From Aspidapion aeneum (taxonomy: Eukaryota > Arthropoda > Insecta > Coleoptera > Brentidae), in NCBI GenBank assembly GCA_963576565.1, contig OY755042.1:17273272-17337271 (forward strand): a DNA stretch of 64,000 nucleotides. The letters run 5' to 3'. This document shows, one piece after another, positions 55,269 to 64,000 of this stretch; position 1 is the first letter of the stretch; each line of letters starts with the position of its first letter. A program made the position numbers and the translations under genes. Below the pieces are notes generated by a model that did no database searches, was not told where the DNA came from, and saw only the letters and a list, made by a program, of their open reading frames with translations.

Positions 55269-55779
55269 CAGGTGCATTTTCCTTCTAAGGTCTGTCGCTT
55301 ACAGCACATTATAAATATTATTAGGAAACAGCGTTAGACATAAGCTAAATGCTTATTCTTGTTTTTTAAGGTTCCAGTGGGACTAAATTTTACGTTTTGA
55401 GTTGTTATTTTTTTTTAGTTTTTGTAGAAAAAAAGATGGTGACGAAATGCACAACACCTTACGAGGGTCTGGTGTTTATTTTTTAGAGGGCGTTTTTTCC
55501 AATACCGATTTAAATAAATAATAAAAAAAATAACGAGTCGGTAGGGAAAACACTAAATTTTTTTTTTCTGGTAACTTCGTCATACCATTTTCCACCTACT
55601 TTACGTAATATATTACAAATAAAAAAGGTGACGAAATTACCATAAATAGAATGACGAAATTGGCAAAATGGTAATTTTAGGCCAAAAATTAAAAAATTTT
55701 GTTTTTTTTTAATTAGCATCATCTTTTGTTTAGTAGGGTAATTTTTTTCATCTTCAAAAAGTTTGTGCGCCACTATGCC

Positions 55780-56463
55780 TTAACAGAGAGCAAAAAGAGC
55801 AGATTAAAGAAATTGATAAAGAAGTTCCAGAAAACGACAAAATAAAAAAGTTGAAAACAATAGTAGATGTACAAGATCAAAATAAAAGCAAGAAAAACCG
55901 AAAGCAATAAAAACAGAACAGAGAAATTCTTAACGAAGTCTTAGAAAAACACCAAAATCCCCAAATACCAAATAAAGAGGATAAAAAACAATTTAAATGT
56001 AAGATCTCCCTTTAAAAAATATATTTTTTGGGAACCACCAGTAAGAGAAACAAAAGAAAAGAAACGAACGCCCAAAGAAAAAGTGCCTTCCGTAGTTTTA
56101 TTTGGGGATTGGCAGCTTTACCAACAAAAGAAAGAAGAAAAAAAGTTATACGAAATAAAAGAAAAAGAAGAAAGAAAGCAAAAAATTATAGAAAAGCAAT
56201 AAGAAAAGAAAAGAAATTTAAAATTAAAAAAATATAACATGCAATCCAAGACACATGTTCTAAATTCAAAAGTAGGAGATTACTTGGTTGTAAATTATCA
56301 AGACAACTTATTTCCTGGGATTGTCGTTTCAGCAAACGCCGAAACTCAAGGTTTTAGAATTAAATCTATGGAGAAAGATGGGGCTCTATGGAAGTGGCCA
56401 GAAAATGATAATATTTTTTTCCCAAAGAACACATTGTATGTTCTATCACAGAACCAAAACTGA
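55780..56463 (+). pseudogene. C-terminal remnant of a pogo/jerky-type transposase
   Basis: A Lys/Glu-rich region in broken frames includes WEPPVRETKEKK and VVLFGDWQLYQQKKEEKK. It leads to an open 74-codon segment (56239-56463) with VGDYLVVNYQDNLFPGIVV and GALWKWPENDNIFF. The pattern G-D-x-V-V-V-x-Y...F-P-G-x-V...W-K-W-P-x is one I associate with the C-terminal tail of insect jerky/pogo-like proteins. The DDE catalytic part is missing and at least one in-frame stop separates the pieces, so it is not functional. Confidence 0.55.
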
Positions 56464-57061
56464 TCGACCAAGACAAGAAATTGTACGAAGTGATTATAAT
56501 ATTAAAAACTGACCTGACTAAACGGCCTAAGAAATAATTTAGTTTCAAAGATATTATATTTTTTTGTTATTTAAATAATGTTGATGTAGGCACCTTAGTT
56601 AGATTTAAGAATTTTCTAATAAAAAAAATGTTCCAGTTTATTTTGTTTCAGTTTATCAGATTTTGATTGATTACTACTAGGTTAAGCGTTTGTATTTTCA
56701 AAAAAAAATATTTGACTTAATAAAAAATAAATATTGATTAAAAAAATAGCTTTTCTTTTAAGTAGACACAGCTTTTAATTTTGTATTTTTTTTCGATTAT
56801 AATTTTCATGTTCTAGGGCATGACGAAATTAGCCTCATAACAATGACGAAAATAGAACCAGATGTATGACGATGACGATGTATTTTATTTATTTAAAAAA
56901 AATATACTTTAGTTAGAAAAATTTAGCAACGTTTTTTTGATTCAGGAAAAAATAATTTGTATATTAAAAAAATAAAAGACGAAGATTCTTAAATACTAAA
57001 GAAAATACATACAGGTAAAACTAAAACTTGTAAAACGAAAGCTGACGAAATACCCCCCGTT

Positions 57062-57596
57062 TACCTTAATCATATTTACAAATAAAACTATTAAATACCT
57101 AAGAAATACGCTTTAAAATTAGTGCTATATTGAACGAGGAGTGCCGGAAAATATGTCTATAAAATATCGATATAATTAATATGCTGTTAATATGATCATA
57201 ATAAACACCTCAAACAAGGCTGAATACAATTAGATTGTGTAAACATTAGAATTTTTATAATTTTATAGGTTTGTTGTAGGAGAGAAATTAACTCTAGCGC
57301 TTTTTTTAATAGCATATGTAGATGATAAGAAAGGCTATTAAATTTTATAGCTAAAAGGAATTTCAAAAATGTTTCTATTTTTCAACCTAATGAAATACTT
57401 TTTACAATTTCTGTAGTAACTTATTTATTTTCTGTTCGTACAAAAAATGTTGTCTGAACCACTGGCAATGCCGTTAAAAACATTTTTGATGAATTAGAAA
57501 TGATATTCTTTACGTCCTTGGTAAAAAATTAATACTGTTAATTATAGTAGTGCAGTTTCCAGGCTTCTAAAGTGCAAAATTATTGTGGTTTCTTAC
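57062..57596. other. Intronic spacer
   Basis: AT-rich, nothing recognised. Confidence 0.5.
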
Positions 57597-57680
57597 TTGT
57601 TAAAAAGTTGCGGAGCGGCAAACATGGCAAAATTAATGCCTTTTCTGGCGACTTTCTTGAAGCCTTCCAGCAATCCAGGA
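57597..57680 (-). CDS. Host gene repeat exon 3 (84 nt)
   Basis: Acceptor AATTTTTTAG, 1 nt, 27 codons, then AA and donor GTAAGA. The peptide begins PGLLEGFKKVARKG and ends AAPQLFN, a basic amphipathic helix followed by a hydrophobic stretch. It has the same phase at both ends (1 nt in, 2 nt out) as the two 96-nt exons near 63.4 and 63.8 kb and joins exon 42004-42151 in frame. It is shorter and more diverged than those two. Confidence 0.65.
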
Positions 57681-58123
57681 CTAAAAAATTTTAAGTAACA
57701 AATTCCCGAAATTTTACTAAAAAAAGCTATACTTGTGTTAGTTAGGTTTTAATAACTTATTTTACTCTAAGTACAATAGTCTAGTATTCGTAGTTATAGC
57801 CCAGTCATATTAGGTGAAAAAATCCTGAAACTTGGAAAAAATAGATGCAAGCTTGATTTTTGTATAATTATTCCTTAGCATCTTGGACACACTTCGCTAG
57901 ATATAAGGCCCCAACTTTTTTTCTTGAAAACTAATACCTTTTTTAAAAAAAGTTAAGAAATAAAAAATACTTCAGATCATTCCGTCTATAAAATAAGTTA
58001 AAAAAAAACCTAACCTAACATTTTAAAAAATATATTTAAAAAAAAATATTTTATTTTTTATTTAACTTTTTTCTACCCTGTAGTTAACTTATTTTAAAAT
58101 GTTAAAACTTTATAATATTAAGC

Positions 58124-58411
58124 TTAATCCCCACTTGTACAAAACACCATGTACTTAAATTTAGTTTTTGTTTCTTTATAGTTAAACAACTTTAAGTAAG
58201 GGTTAGATGCTGGCCAGTTGGCTCGATCCAGGCCATAAAACCTAAATACACATACACAAGTAAAGGTTAGGCCAATGGTAAATAAAAGCCAGCCTTCAAT
58301 GGTACACGCAAATGTGCACACTTTTATTATATTTGAAATTATTTTAAATATTAAAGGTTTTAAATTACAAACATGGGTGCATAAAATTTTACCTAATAGT
58401 CGTTTAATCAT
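58124..58411 (-). CDS. 95-aa membrane-protein-like ORF of the TIR element
   Basis: Starts with ATG overlapping the TGA stop of the upstream ORF (ATGA arrangement). It contains one clear membrane segment (GWLLFTIGLTFTCVCVF) with a basic N-terminal half (MIKRLLGKIL). It then has a Trp/Pro/Asn-rich RANWPASNPYLKLF stretch. No family is recognised. The equivalent frame in the second tandem copy (below 59143) carries a small deletion that shifts it. The overlapping pair is a compact, virus-like arrangement; this is descriptive only. Confidence 0.4.
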   Translation of the reverse strand: MIKRLLGKILCTHVCNLKPLIFKIISNIIKVCTFACTIEGWLLFTIGLTFTCVCVFRFYGLDRANWPASNPYLKLFNYKETKTKFKYMVFCTSGD

Positions 58412-58620
58412 GATTTTTCCCCAAATATACTAAAAGCTTTTGTTTCTAAGATATCTAAAAAATGTAATTTATCCATGAACACACTGCCTGGTTTTTGACA
58501 GCTTTGGCGAAAAATCATGACATCTGAAAATTGCAGATTGATACAAGCATTTGTTAAAACGTTATGTAAGTACCTTTGTTTATAATTTTCAACCATTATT
58601 AAACCACCCTTATGATACAT
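58408..58620 (-). CDS. 70-aa ORF of the TIR element, copy 1
   Basis: ATG-initiated frame with YKQRYLHNVLTNACINLQF and KPGSVFMDKLHFLD. Copy 2 at 59140-59352 differs at only about three residues, so the frame was preserved or the duplication is recent. No motif is known to me. Confidence 0.4.
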   Translation of the reverse strand: MYHKGGLIMVENYKQRYLHNVLTNACINLQFSDVMIFRQSCQKPGSVFMDKLHFLDILETKAFSIFGEKS

Positions 58621-59139
58621 TTATTTTGTGTAAACCCCTCTGTCACATTTAAGTTTAGTCAAACACTATTTTTCCCAAATTTCTTAAAAATAACTAATAT
58701 CTGTTACGCTGGAATTTCAAATAAAATAAAAGTTTACGCATTTGCTTGAATTTTAACACTAGAAGTTCAATATTTTTAATATTACGCTTTTTTTGTTGAA
58801 CAGTTCCTAATTGTATAAAAAATTAATTTCCAAAATCACATTGGTAGTCCGGCTCGTATTAACCATTTTCCTAACCTTTACTTAAAGTTGTTCAACTTAA
58901 AAAAAAAACAAAAACTTAATTTAAGTAAATGGTGTTCGGTACTACGATGCTGGCCAGTTGGCTCGATCCAGGCCATAAAACCTAAATACACACACACAAG
59001 TAAAGGTTAGGACAATGGTAAATAATAGCCAGCCTCCAACGGTACACGTAAATGTGCACACTTTTATTATTTATTTTAAATATTAAAGGTTTTAAATTAC
59101 AAACATGGGTGCATAAAATTTTACCTAATAGTCGTTTAA

Positions 59140-59352
59140 TCATGATTTTTCCCCAAATAGACTAAAAGCTTTAGTTACTAAGACATCTAAAAAATGTAAT
59201 TTATCCATGAACACACTGCCTGGTTTTTGACAGCTTTGGCGAAAAATCATGACATCTGAAAATTGCAGATTGATACAAGCATTTGTTAAAACGTTATGTA
59301 AGTACCTTTGTTTATAATTTTCAACCATTATTAAACCACCCTTATGATACAT
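59140..59352 (-). CDS. 70-aa ORF of the TIR element, copy 2
   Basis: Same protein as 58408-58620 with changes confined to the C-terminal third (for example LDVLVTKAFSLF against LDILETKAFSIF). The downstream partner frame is broken in this copy. Confidence 0.35.
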   Translation of the reverse strand: MYHKGGLIMVENYKQRYLHNVLTNACINLQFSDVMIFRQSCQKPGSVFMDKLHFLDVLVTKAFSLFGEKS

Positions 59353-59779
59353 TTATTTTGTGTAAACCCCTCTGTCACATTTAAGTTTAGTCAAACACTA
59401 TTTTTCCCAAATTTCTTAAAAATAATTAATATCTGTTACGCTGGAATTTCAAATAAAATAAAAGTTTACGAATATGCTTGAATTTTAACACTAGAAGTTC
59501 AATATTTTTAATATTACGCTTTTTTTGTTGAACAGTTCCTAATTGTATAAAAAATTAATTTCCAAAATCACATTGGTAGTCCGGCTCGTATTAACCATTT
59601 TCCTAACGTTTACTTAAAGTTGTTTAACTTAAAAAAAACAAAAACTTAATTTAAGTAAATGGTGTTCGGTACAAGTGGGGATCAAGCTTAACATTATAAA
59701 TAATTAACATTTTAAAACAAGGTAGTACCTACAGAGTGGGAAAAAAATTAAATAAAAACAAATATATTTTTTAAATATG

Positions 59780-60705
59780 GATGATTCTACCAAAAGTGGG
59801 CTATATGGATATCATTTTTGGTCATTGCCTTTAAATAACAGTACAGCACAGTAAATAATTTTGTTTTGTTAAATTTATGTAACTAATTAGGTGTAAGCTA
59901 AGAAACATTTATTTTCCCGAATTTTAGGAATTATTGCATAAAAATTCCAGAGGGATGAGTACCAGAGCAATGAGTTTTTTAATGGTTTTCCAATTTAAAT
60001 CAAAATCTATTTAGACTACTTAACTTAAGTTTTATATAAACAAAGTTCCTATACTTATAATTTTAAAACAATCAACAAAAAAATTATACTATTGATATTA
60101 GTCGAATATTTACTAACCAGAGGAATGATAATTGAAGCCTTCCTTTTTGATTTCTTCGAAAAAAAATAATTTTCTGCCGAAAATAAAAAGATCTATAACT
60201 TAAACCAAACTAAAGTTGACATTATCTGTCACAACTTGTCACCCTCACAAGTAAATTAGAGATCCAGGGCCGTCTCTTTCTCTAGAAATTAACCGGTGGT
60301 ATTCACAAATATTGTGTTATTAAAAATGGAGCACGTTTAAAATTGTAAAATTTTCCGGGAAGATGTAAATTCGGATTTTCAAAAATATGACTGCAAACTT
60401 AAGTTTTATCAAGTTTTTTCATAAATAGTTAAGACTTGGTTAAATATTATTTATTAGGATATTTTTTTTTATCTGAGTTTTTAATATTTGGTTTGGGACT
60501 ACACCAGAGGAATGAGGTATTTGCTTTGTAATAAAAAAAATTATAAATTTGCAATTGTTTTTATACATTAAACTCAAATGCTCCATAAAGAAAACATTTC
60601 GTTTTAAATCTTATAACTAAAACTATGCTTCAATTGCAGTCTGTGTTTGAAAAATATGCATTCCCACTCCATAGCACCATTTTTGTAGAATCATCCATAT
60701 AAGTT
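59780..60705. mobile_element. Nested MITE with repeated CCAGAGGAATGA motif
   Basis: The ends ATGGATGATTCTACCAAAA and (inverse) ATGGATGATTCTACAAAAA lie inside the right arm of the larger element. Removing it restores the arm. CCAGAGGAATGA-like motifs occur near 59950, 60117 and 60503. Confidence 0.7.
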
Positions 60706-61029
60706 TTAAAATTTTAGGTTAGGTTTTTTCTTAATTTTATAATAAAGAACGAATTGTTTTGTGTATTTTTTCTCTCTTGACTTTTTTTGAAGAACTTATT
60801 CGTTTTCGTGAAAATCGTAAAAAAAGTAATTTTTAGAACATGTGGGGCCTTTTATATCTAGCGAAGCTCAAGGAGGATTTTGGCGTCAATATGTGGGGAT
60901 GTGTTCCAGATGCTAAGGAATAATTATACAAATATCTAGCTTGCACCTATATTTTTCCAGGTGAATTCCTAATGTGACTGGGCTATTACTAAAATGCAGA
61001 AGTGTCAGAGAAGCAAAGCATGTGACGAG

Positions 61030-61320
61030 TATCTAAGGGTACGGCAGTGCCCCGCCAAGTTCACGTAAACTGCTGTACCATCTTTTCTTGAAACATTTCA
61101 GCCCATATTTGACCTATCTAAAACTCTACTTCGGAATGAGCTACGAAACTCAAACTTTGCACAGTCGTAGATCTTCATAGAGTTAACAACCCCTCTAAGT
61201 TTCATGGACTGTTCCATAAGGTAGTAAAGTAGTTACGAAGTTTCCAAATTCGTCAAAATTGCCACTCACTCATTCATGTATAGCTCATCAAAATTCTGCT
61301 GTACTTCCAGAGAAACTTAA
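61030..61320 (+). repeat. Second copy of the GGCAGTGCCCCGCC dispersed repeat
   Basis: Matches the head of 46000-46890 (ACGGCAGTGCCCCGCCAAGTTC, CTGTACCATCTTTTCTTGAAACATTTCAGCCC, CATCAAAATTCTGCTGTACTTCCAGA), but without the 140-bp units and with about 100 extra bases inside. Confidence 0.75.
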
Positions 61321-61646
61321 GTCGCGGGCGGTGGGGCAGCCACATCCCTATGATAATAATTCTGTGTCGTTCTACAAAAACGACCAGATTTAGTATCAAT
61401 TATTTCCCACCTTACAATTTGACCCAATCATAAAGACGGCTGTCAATGTCAAAAATTGTTTTCAAGTGGATAAATTGCTTGACAGCTCCTGTCAGAAGTT
61501 TATCCGATAAAATGTTAGATAGGTCCTGTCAAAATAAAAAATTGTTAAAATTTAGTCAAGTTATCGATGAATGACTTTGGAAAAACAATGGCTTAGAAAC
61601 CTAACAACGCTTTCATTGTGAGGTAATTTTTTCAAAAAGTGTTTCT

Positions 61647-62886
61647 GTGCAGCAAGATGGAGCGTTTTGGGCATGTTCAAGACGAAGAAACCACCGAAGA
61701 AGTAGAAAAAAGCATCCCAGCAACACAGTCAAGACACATAGCAGCATGTTATTGATAGAACACGGAGCATTCCGTAAAAATATTGTGGAACATCGTGGCC
61801 AAAAAGCTACAAGAAATCTTTTTTGTCAACTACAACATTGTATTTGATTCGTTTAAAGATATTAAATTCAAGACCTCTCGTGACGCTAGAAATGCGAAAA
61901 GAAGAACTTTTGAGAAGCAGGAACATAAAAGGAAATCAACTTCCACTTCACTAACGCTCGATGGCTACTACAAAATGGTGTCTTCGTAGGATGAAAATAC
62001 ACCCAGTGGGCTACAGCACAAGTTTTGCCTTATAGCAGCAGTAGAGCTGGTGTGGAGAGGTGGCGAAGCCTCAAATTGTTTAATGCACTATTTTAAAGCA
62101 GAGACAGACAATAATGGAATAAGAAATTTCTTTTTTGATACCTATATTTTGTATTTTTATAAAAATGCTGGAAAAAGTTTCATTTTGACAAATGATAGTA
62201 ATGAGATGTATCTTCTCTTATTGCAGGAAGAATACAATACAACCCAGTGTTCAGCAGAACCGCTCATGGAGGTGCCAAAAAAATGTGACAGCAAATGGTT
62301 GGTTCCGAACACTAAACGCTCTGAACTTTGCCCGGTACGCCTGTATTATGTCCTCATGTCCAAACGTTTAAAAAATATCAAGACACCTAATCCAGCATGG
62401 AACACTCCCCAAAGCATAGGATGGTTTAAACATGTACCTGTGGGAAGAAACGAGCTATCGAAATGGACAAAAGAAGCGGCATATAAAACTGGCTTAAACA
62501 CAACAAATAAGAAAATTACAAACCACTCACTAAAAGATACAGCTGACCGCAATTTAGCAAATGCGGGGATTGAGGAATAACAGCTGATAAAAATAACTGG
62601 ACACAATCCAGCTGGTTCCATAAAACCCTATTTACAAATGGACAGTAACCATCATTCAAGAATTATTGACGCGTTAAAAAATGGAAATAATAAGGGGTCT
62701 CAAGCATCCTCTTCGCAGGGGCATCATAACCAAAACGCCACTGCAACTGTAACTGGCGCAATCTGTCCCGAAAATGATGTAACAAGCATTATAAAAAATC
62801 ACAACAATATATCAAACAACACTCCCGTAGTGTACAACAATTGCAAATTTTACGTAAATTGTAACCTAAGTAATAGTACCCAATAA
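61647..62886 (+). pseudogene. Crypton-like tyrosine recombinase (DUF3504 type), decayed
   Basis: From 61783 to 62886 one frame is interrupted only by TAG (61987) and TAA (62578). Blocks in order are FDSFKDIKFKTSRDARNAKR, then VELVWRGGEAS (conserved Arg of the R-x-x-E turn), WFKHVPVGRNELSKWTKEAA, KITNHSLKDTADRNLANAG, QLIKITGHNPAGSIKPYLQM. This is the order seen in KIAA1958/ZMYM-like Crypton-derived proteins. The second catalytic Arg of the H-x-x-R box is Lys here (HSLK); GH and the nucleophile Tyr (KPYLQ) remain. Tyrosine recombinases excise and integrate DNA by strand exchange. Stops and the lost Arg make this copy inactive. Confidence 0.75.
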
Positions 62887-63354
62887 GTTACATTGTTTGT
62901 TGCTATATTTAATTGAATAAATTGTCATATTTTTGTTAAATAAGGTTTTTTGTTCAGTCAGGAAATAATCTTACCAAATATCATTCGTGCATCTAATTTA
63001 TCCTTTGAAAAAAATTAAAAAACTCATTTTTAAGTAATTTGTTTGAAACAAAACAACCGCGTATAAGAATAATTTGCGTATTTAATAAGGCATTTTGTTA
63101 GAGATAGCAAAGCGCATCCCATCAGTACGCGGTCGAAGGCAAACTAATTTCTTGTACGCAATTACGCAACAAAAATAACAACACGGAATAGAAAGAGACA
63201 TACAAAGAGTTCTGGTTGCTTTTACTCGCGGTCTCAAAAAATACGTAAACTAGTAAACTGGGCGTATTCCACCATTTGTTAATAAAAGCGGCTAGTTGGC
63301 TACACTAGAATCTACTACCCATCTACATCTTAGTACAAATAAATTATATCTTAC
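62887..63354. other. Spacer between recombinase remnant and host exons
   Basis: AT-rich; no element ends recognised for the recombinase. Confidence 0.5.
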
Positions 63355-63450
63355 TTGGCTACGACAGTTTGTGTCAACGCTCTAGAACCGAATACTCCAA
63401 ACTTGGTTAATTGAATCAAAAAATGTTTTAATGTATTTAACCAGGTTGAG
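63355..63450 (-). CDS. Host gene repeat exon 2 (96 nt)
   Basis: Acceptor AAATTTTAG, 1 nt, 31 codons, then AA and donor GTAAGA. The peptide starts STWLNTLKHF and contains LTKFGVFGSRA. Compared with exon 63745-63840 it has the same length and phase and shares W3, L4, L7, K8, K16, G18, G21 and S22. It is a duplicated exon, probably encoding one amphipathic helix plus a G-x-x-G-S turn. It may be used in series or as an alternative to its neighbour. Confidence 0.7.
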
Positions 63451-63744
63451 CTAAAATTTAAATTACACATTATTCCCAATATAATAAAAATGAACAAGTA
63501 AAGTAGAGTTGACTAAATAAAAGTTAAGTTTTCGAGCAATAATTAAATTTCTGGGTATTGAGGAATTCTAAATTTAATTATATTTTTTATTTTCTATTGC
63601 TAGCACTTAAAACTAGTGTTCTAAAGCTCAACATTTTTATCAAGAAGTAGTTTCGTAAGTAATAATTTTATATATAGAAATTAATATAATACTGTTAGAG
63701 CTTTAGTTACTCTAAAAACTAAGAGTACCTAGTGGTTTGCTTAC

Positions 63745-63840
63745 TTTCCGATAAATCCACGAACCACAGAACTGGAACCATATGCTCCAAGTTTTAACAT
63801 ATTTACGATTATATCTTTAAGAAGGAGTAGCCATGGACGT
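63745..63840 (-). CDS. Host gene repeat exon 1 (96 nt)
   Basis: Acceptor ACATTTTAG, 1 nt, 31 codons, then AA and donor GTAAGC. The peptide starts RPWLLLLKDIIV and contains MLKLGAYGSSS. Same size and phase as exon 63355-63450. The upstream part of the gene, including any signal peptide, must lie beyond the right edge. Confidence 0.7.
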
Positions 63841-64000
63841 CTAAAATGTTTTAGGTTAAAACTATAAGTAGTTGCAATTTTGTTACTATCAATAAGTATG
63901 GAAAAACAAACAAATTTGATTTTCTCTGCTAATTTATTGACAAATTACATATTATGTTTTCATCTACACTGTCGAATCATGTAGGGTTTGTCAATAAATT

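Larger units (their letters stand above)
54074..57061 (+). mobile_element. Pogo/jerky-like DNA transposon remnant
   Basis: TA-flanked TIRs: TA|AACGGGGGTATTTTGTCAG on the left and TA|AACGGGGGGTATTTCGTCAG (inverse) on the right. The subterminal motif TGACGAAAT is repeated at least six times, mostly in the right half. A plus-strand coding remnant of a transposase C-terminus sits at 55780-56463. TA flanks and this coding tail fit the pogo/Tigger/jerky branch of Tc1/mariner. Confidence 0.7.
58208..59672. repeat. Tandem duplication, two ~730-bp units
   Basis: Unit 1 starts GATGCTGGCCAGTTGGCTCG at about 58212 and unit 2 at about 58947. Both end TAAGTAAATGGTGTTCGGTAC. The units are over 95% alike by eye, with small indels. 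Confidence 0.85.
57797..60985. mobile_element. 3.2-kb TIR element with TTA duplication and internal gene pair
   Basis: TTA flanks both ends (57794-57796 and 60986-60988). The TIRs begin TAGCCCAGTCA and align for about 240 bases (AATTATTCCTTAGCATCT, CTTCGCTAGATATA). A second inverted pair (58000-58205 with 59600-59785) encloses a tandem duplication of about 730 bp carrying a two-ORF unit. A 0.93-kb MITE interrupts the right arm. TTA duplications occur in PIF/Harbinger elements, but the ORFs are not a PIF transposase that I can recognise. Confidence 0.65.

Noticed and set aside
63355..63840. SLC22-type transporter exons
   Set aside because: K-x-G-x-x-G-S briefly recalls a transporter helix, but the exon phases join them to the coiled-coil gene and no other transporter motif is present.

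Overview
This window looks like AT-rich insect chromosomal DNA; a beetle is my guess, but nothing seen fixes the order. It has widely spaced small exons with GT-AG introns, no bacterial gene layout, and insect-type mobile DNA of nearly every class. Most of the window is transposon-derived. The longest open frames belong to mobile elements, and the host coding sequence is hidden in exons too short to stand out as ORFs.

Host genes. A minus-strand gene runs across almost the whole window, from beyond the right edge to a stop codon at 2027-2029. I recovered exons at 63745-63840, 63355-63450, 57597-57680, 42004-42151, 38534-38888, 32714-32907, 23967-24154 and 2027-2171. Every junction is GT-AG and the codon phases agree throughout. 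The encoded protein has a run of small exon-sized amphipathic repeats, a charged coiled-coil segment, a Pro/Gln/Asn-rich linker and a Cys-containing C-terminal domain. Its last intron (2172-23966) is 21.8 kb and was enlarged by nested retrotransposons. A second minus-strand gene, THAP-zinc-finger-like, starts at 318-320 and leaves through the left edge.

Nested retrotransposons, 4.0-23.6 kb. A decayed RTE-type LINE (+ strand) is split at an ACAT target by a young Ty3/gypsy-type LTR element at 4889-21569. That element has 3.25-kb LTRs, a 5.2-kb leader, a tRNA-Lys-like primer site, gag, a -1 frameshift cassette (GGGAAAC plus a potential pseudoknot), a pol frame and an integrase frame separated by a frameshift and a stop, and a polypurine tract. 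The LTR contains a TATA box, splice-like sites and an AATAAA signal.

Region 24-54 kb holds host exons among many fold-back and TIR elements: a mariner-like element (30412-32347), a foldback element with repeat-built arms (39207-40890), a SINE-like retroposon with a 10-bp target duplication (41191-41870) and a second copy, tRNA-related SINE heads, nested MITEs with readable target duplications, and degenerate minisatellites.

Region 54-64 kb holds a pogo/jerky-like element remnant (54074-57061), a 3.2-kb TIR element carrying two tandem copies of a two-ORF unit (57797-60985), a decayed Crypton-like tyrosine recombinase (about 61.6-62.9 kb), and the repeat exons of the host gene.
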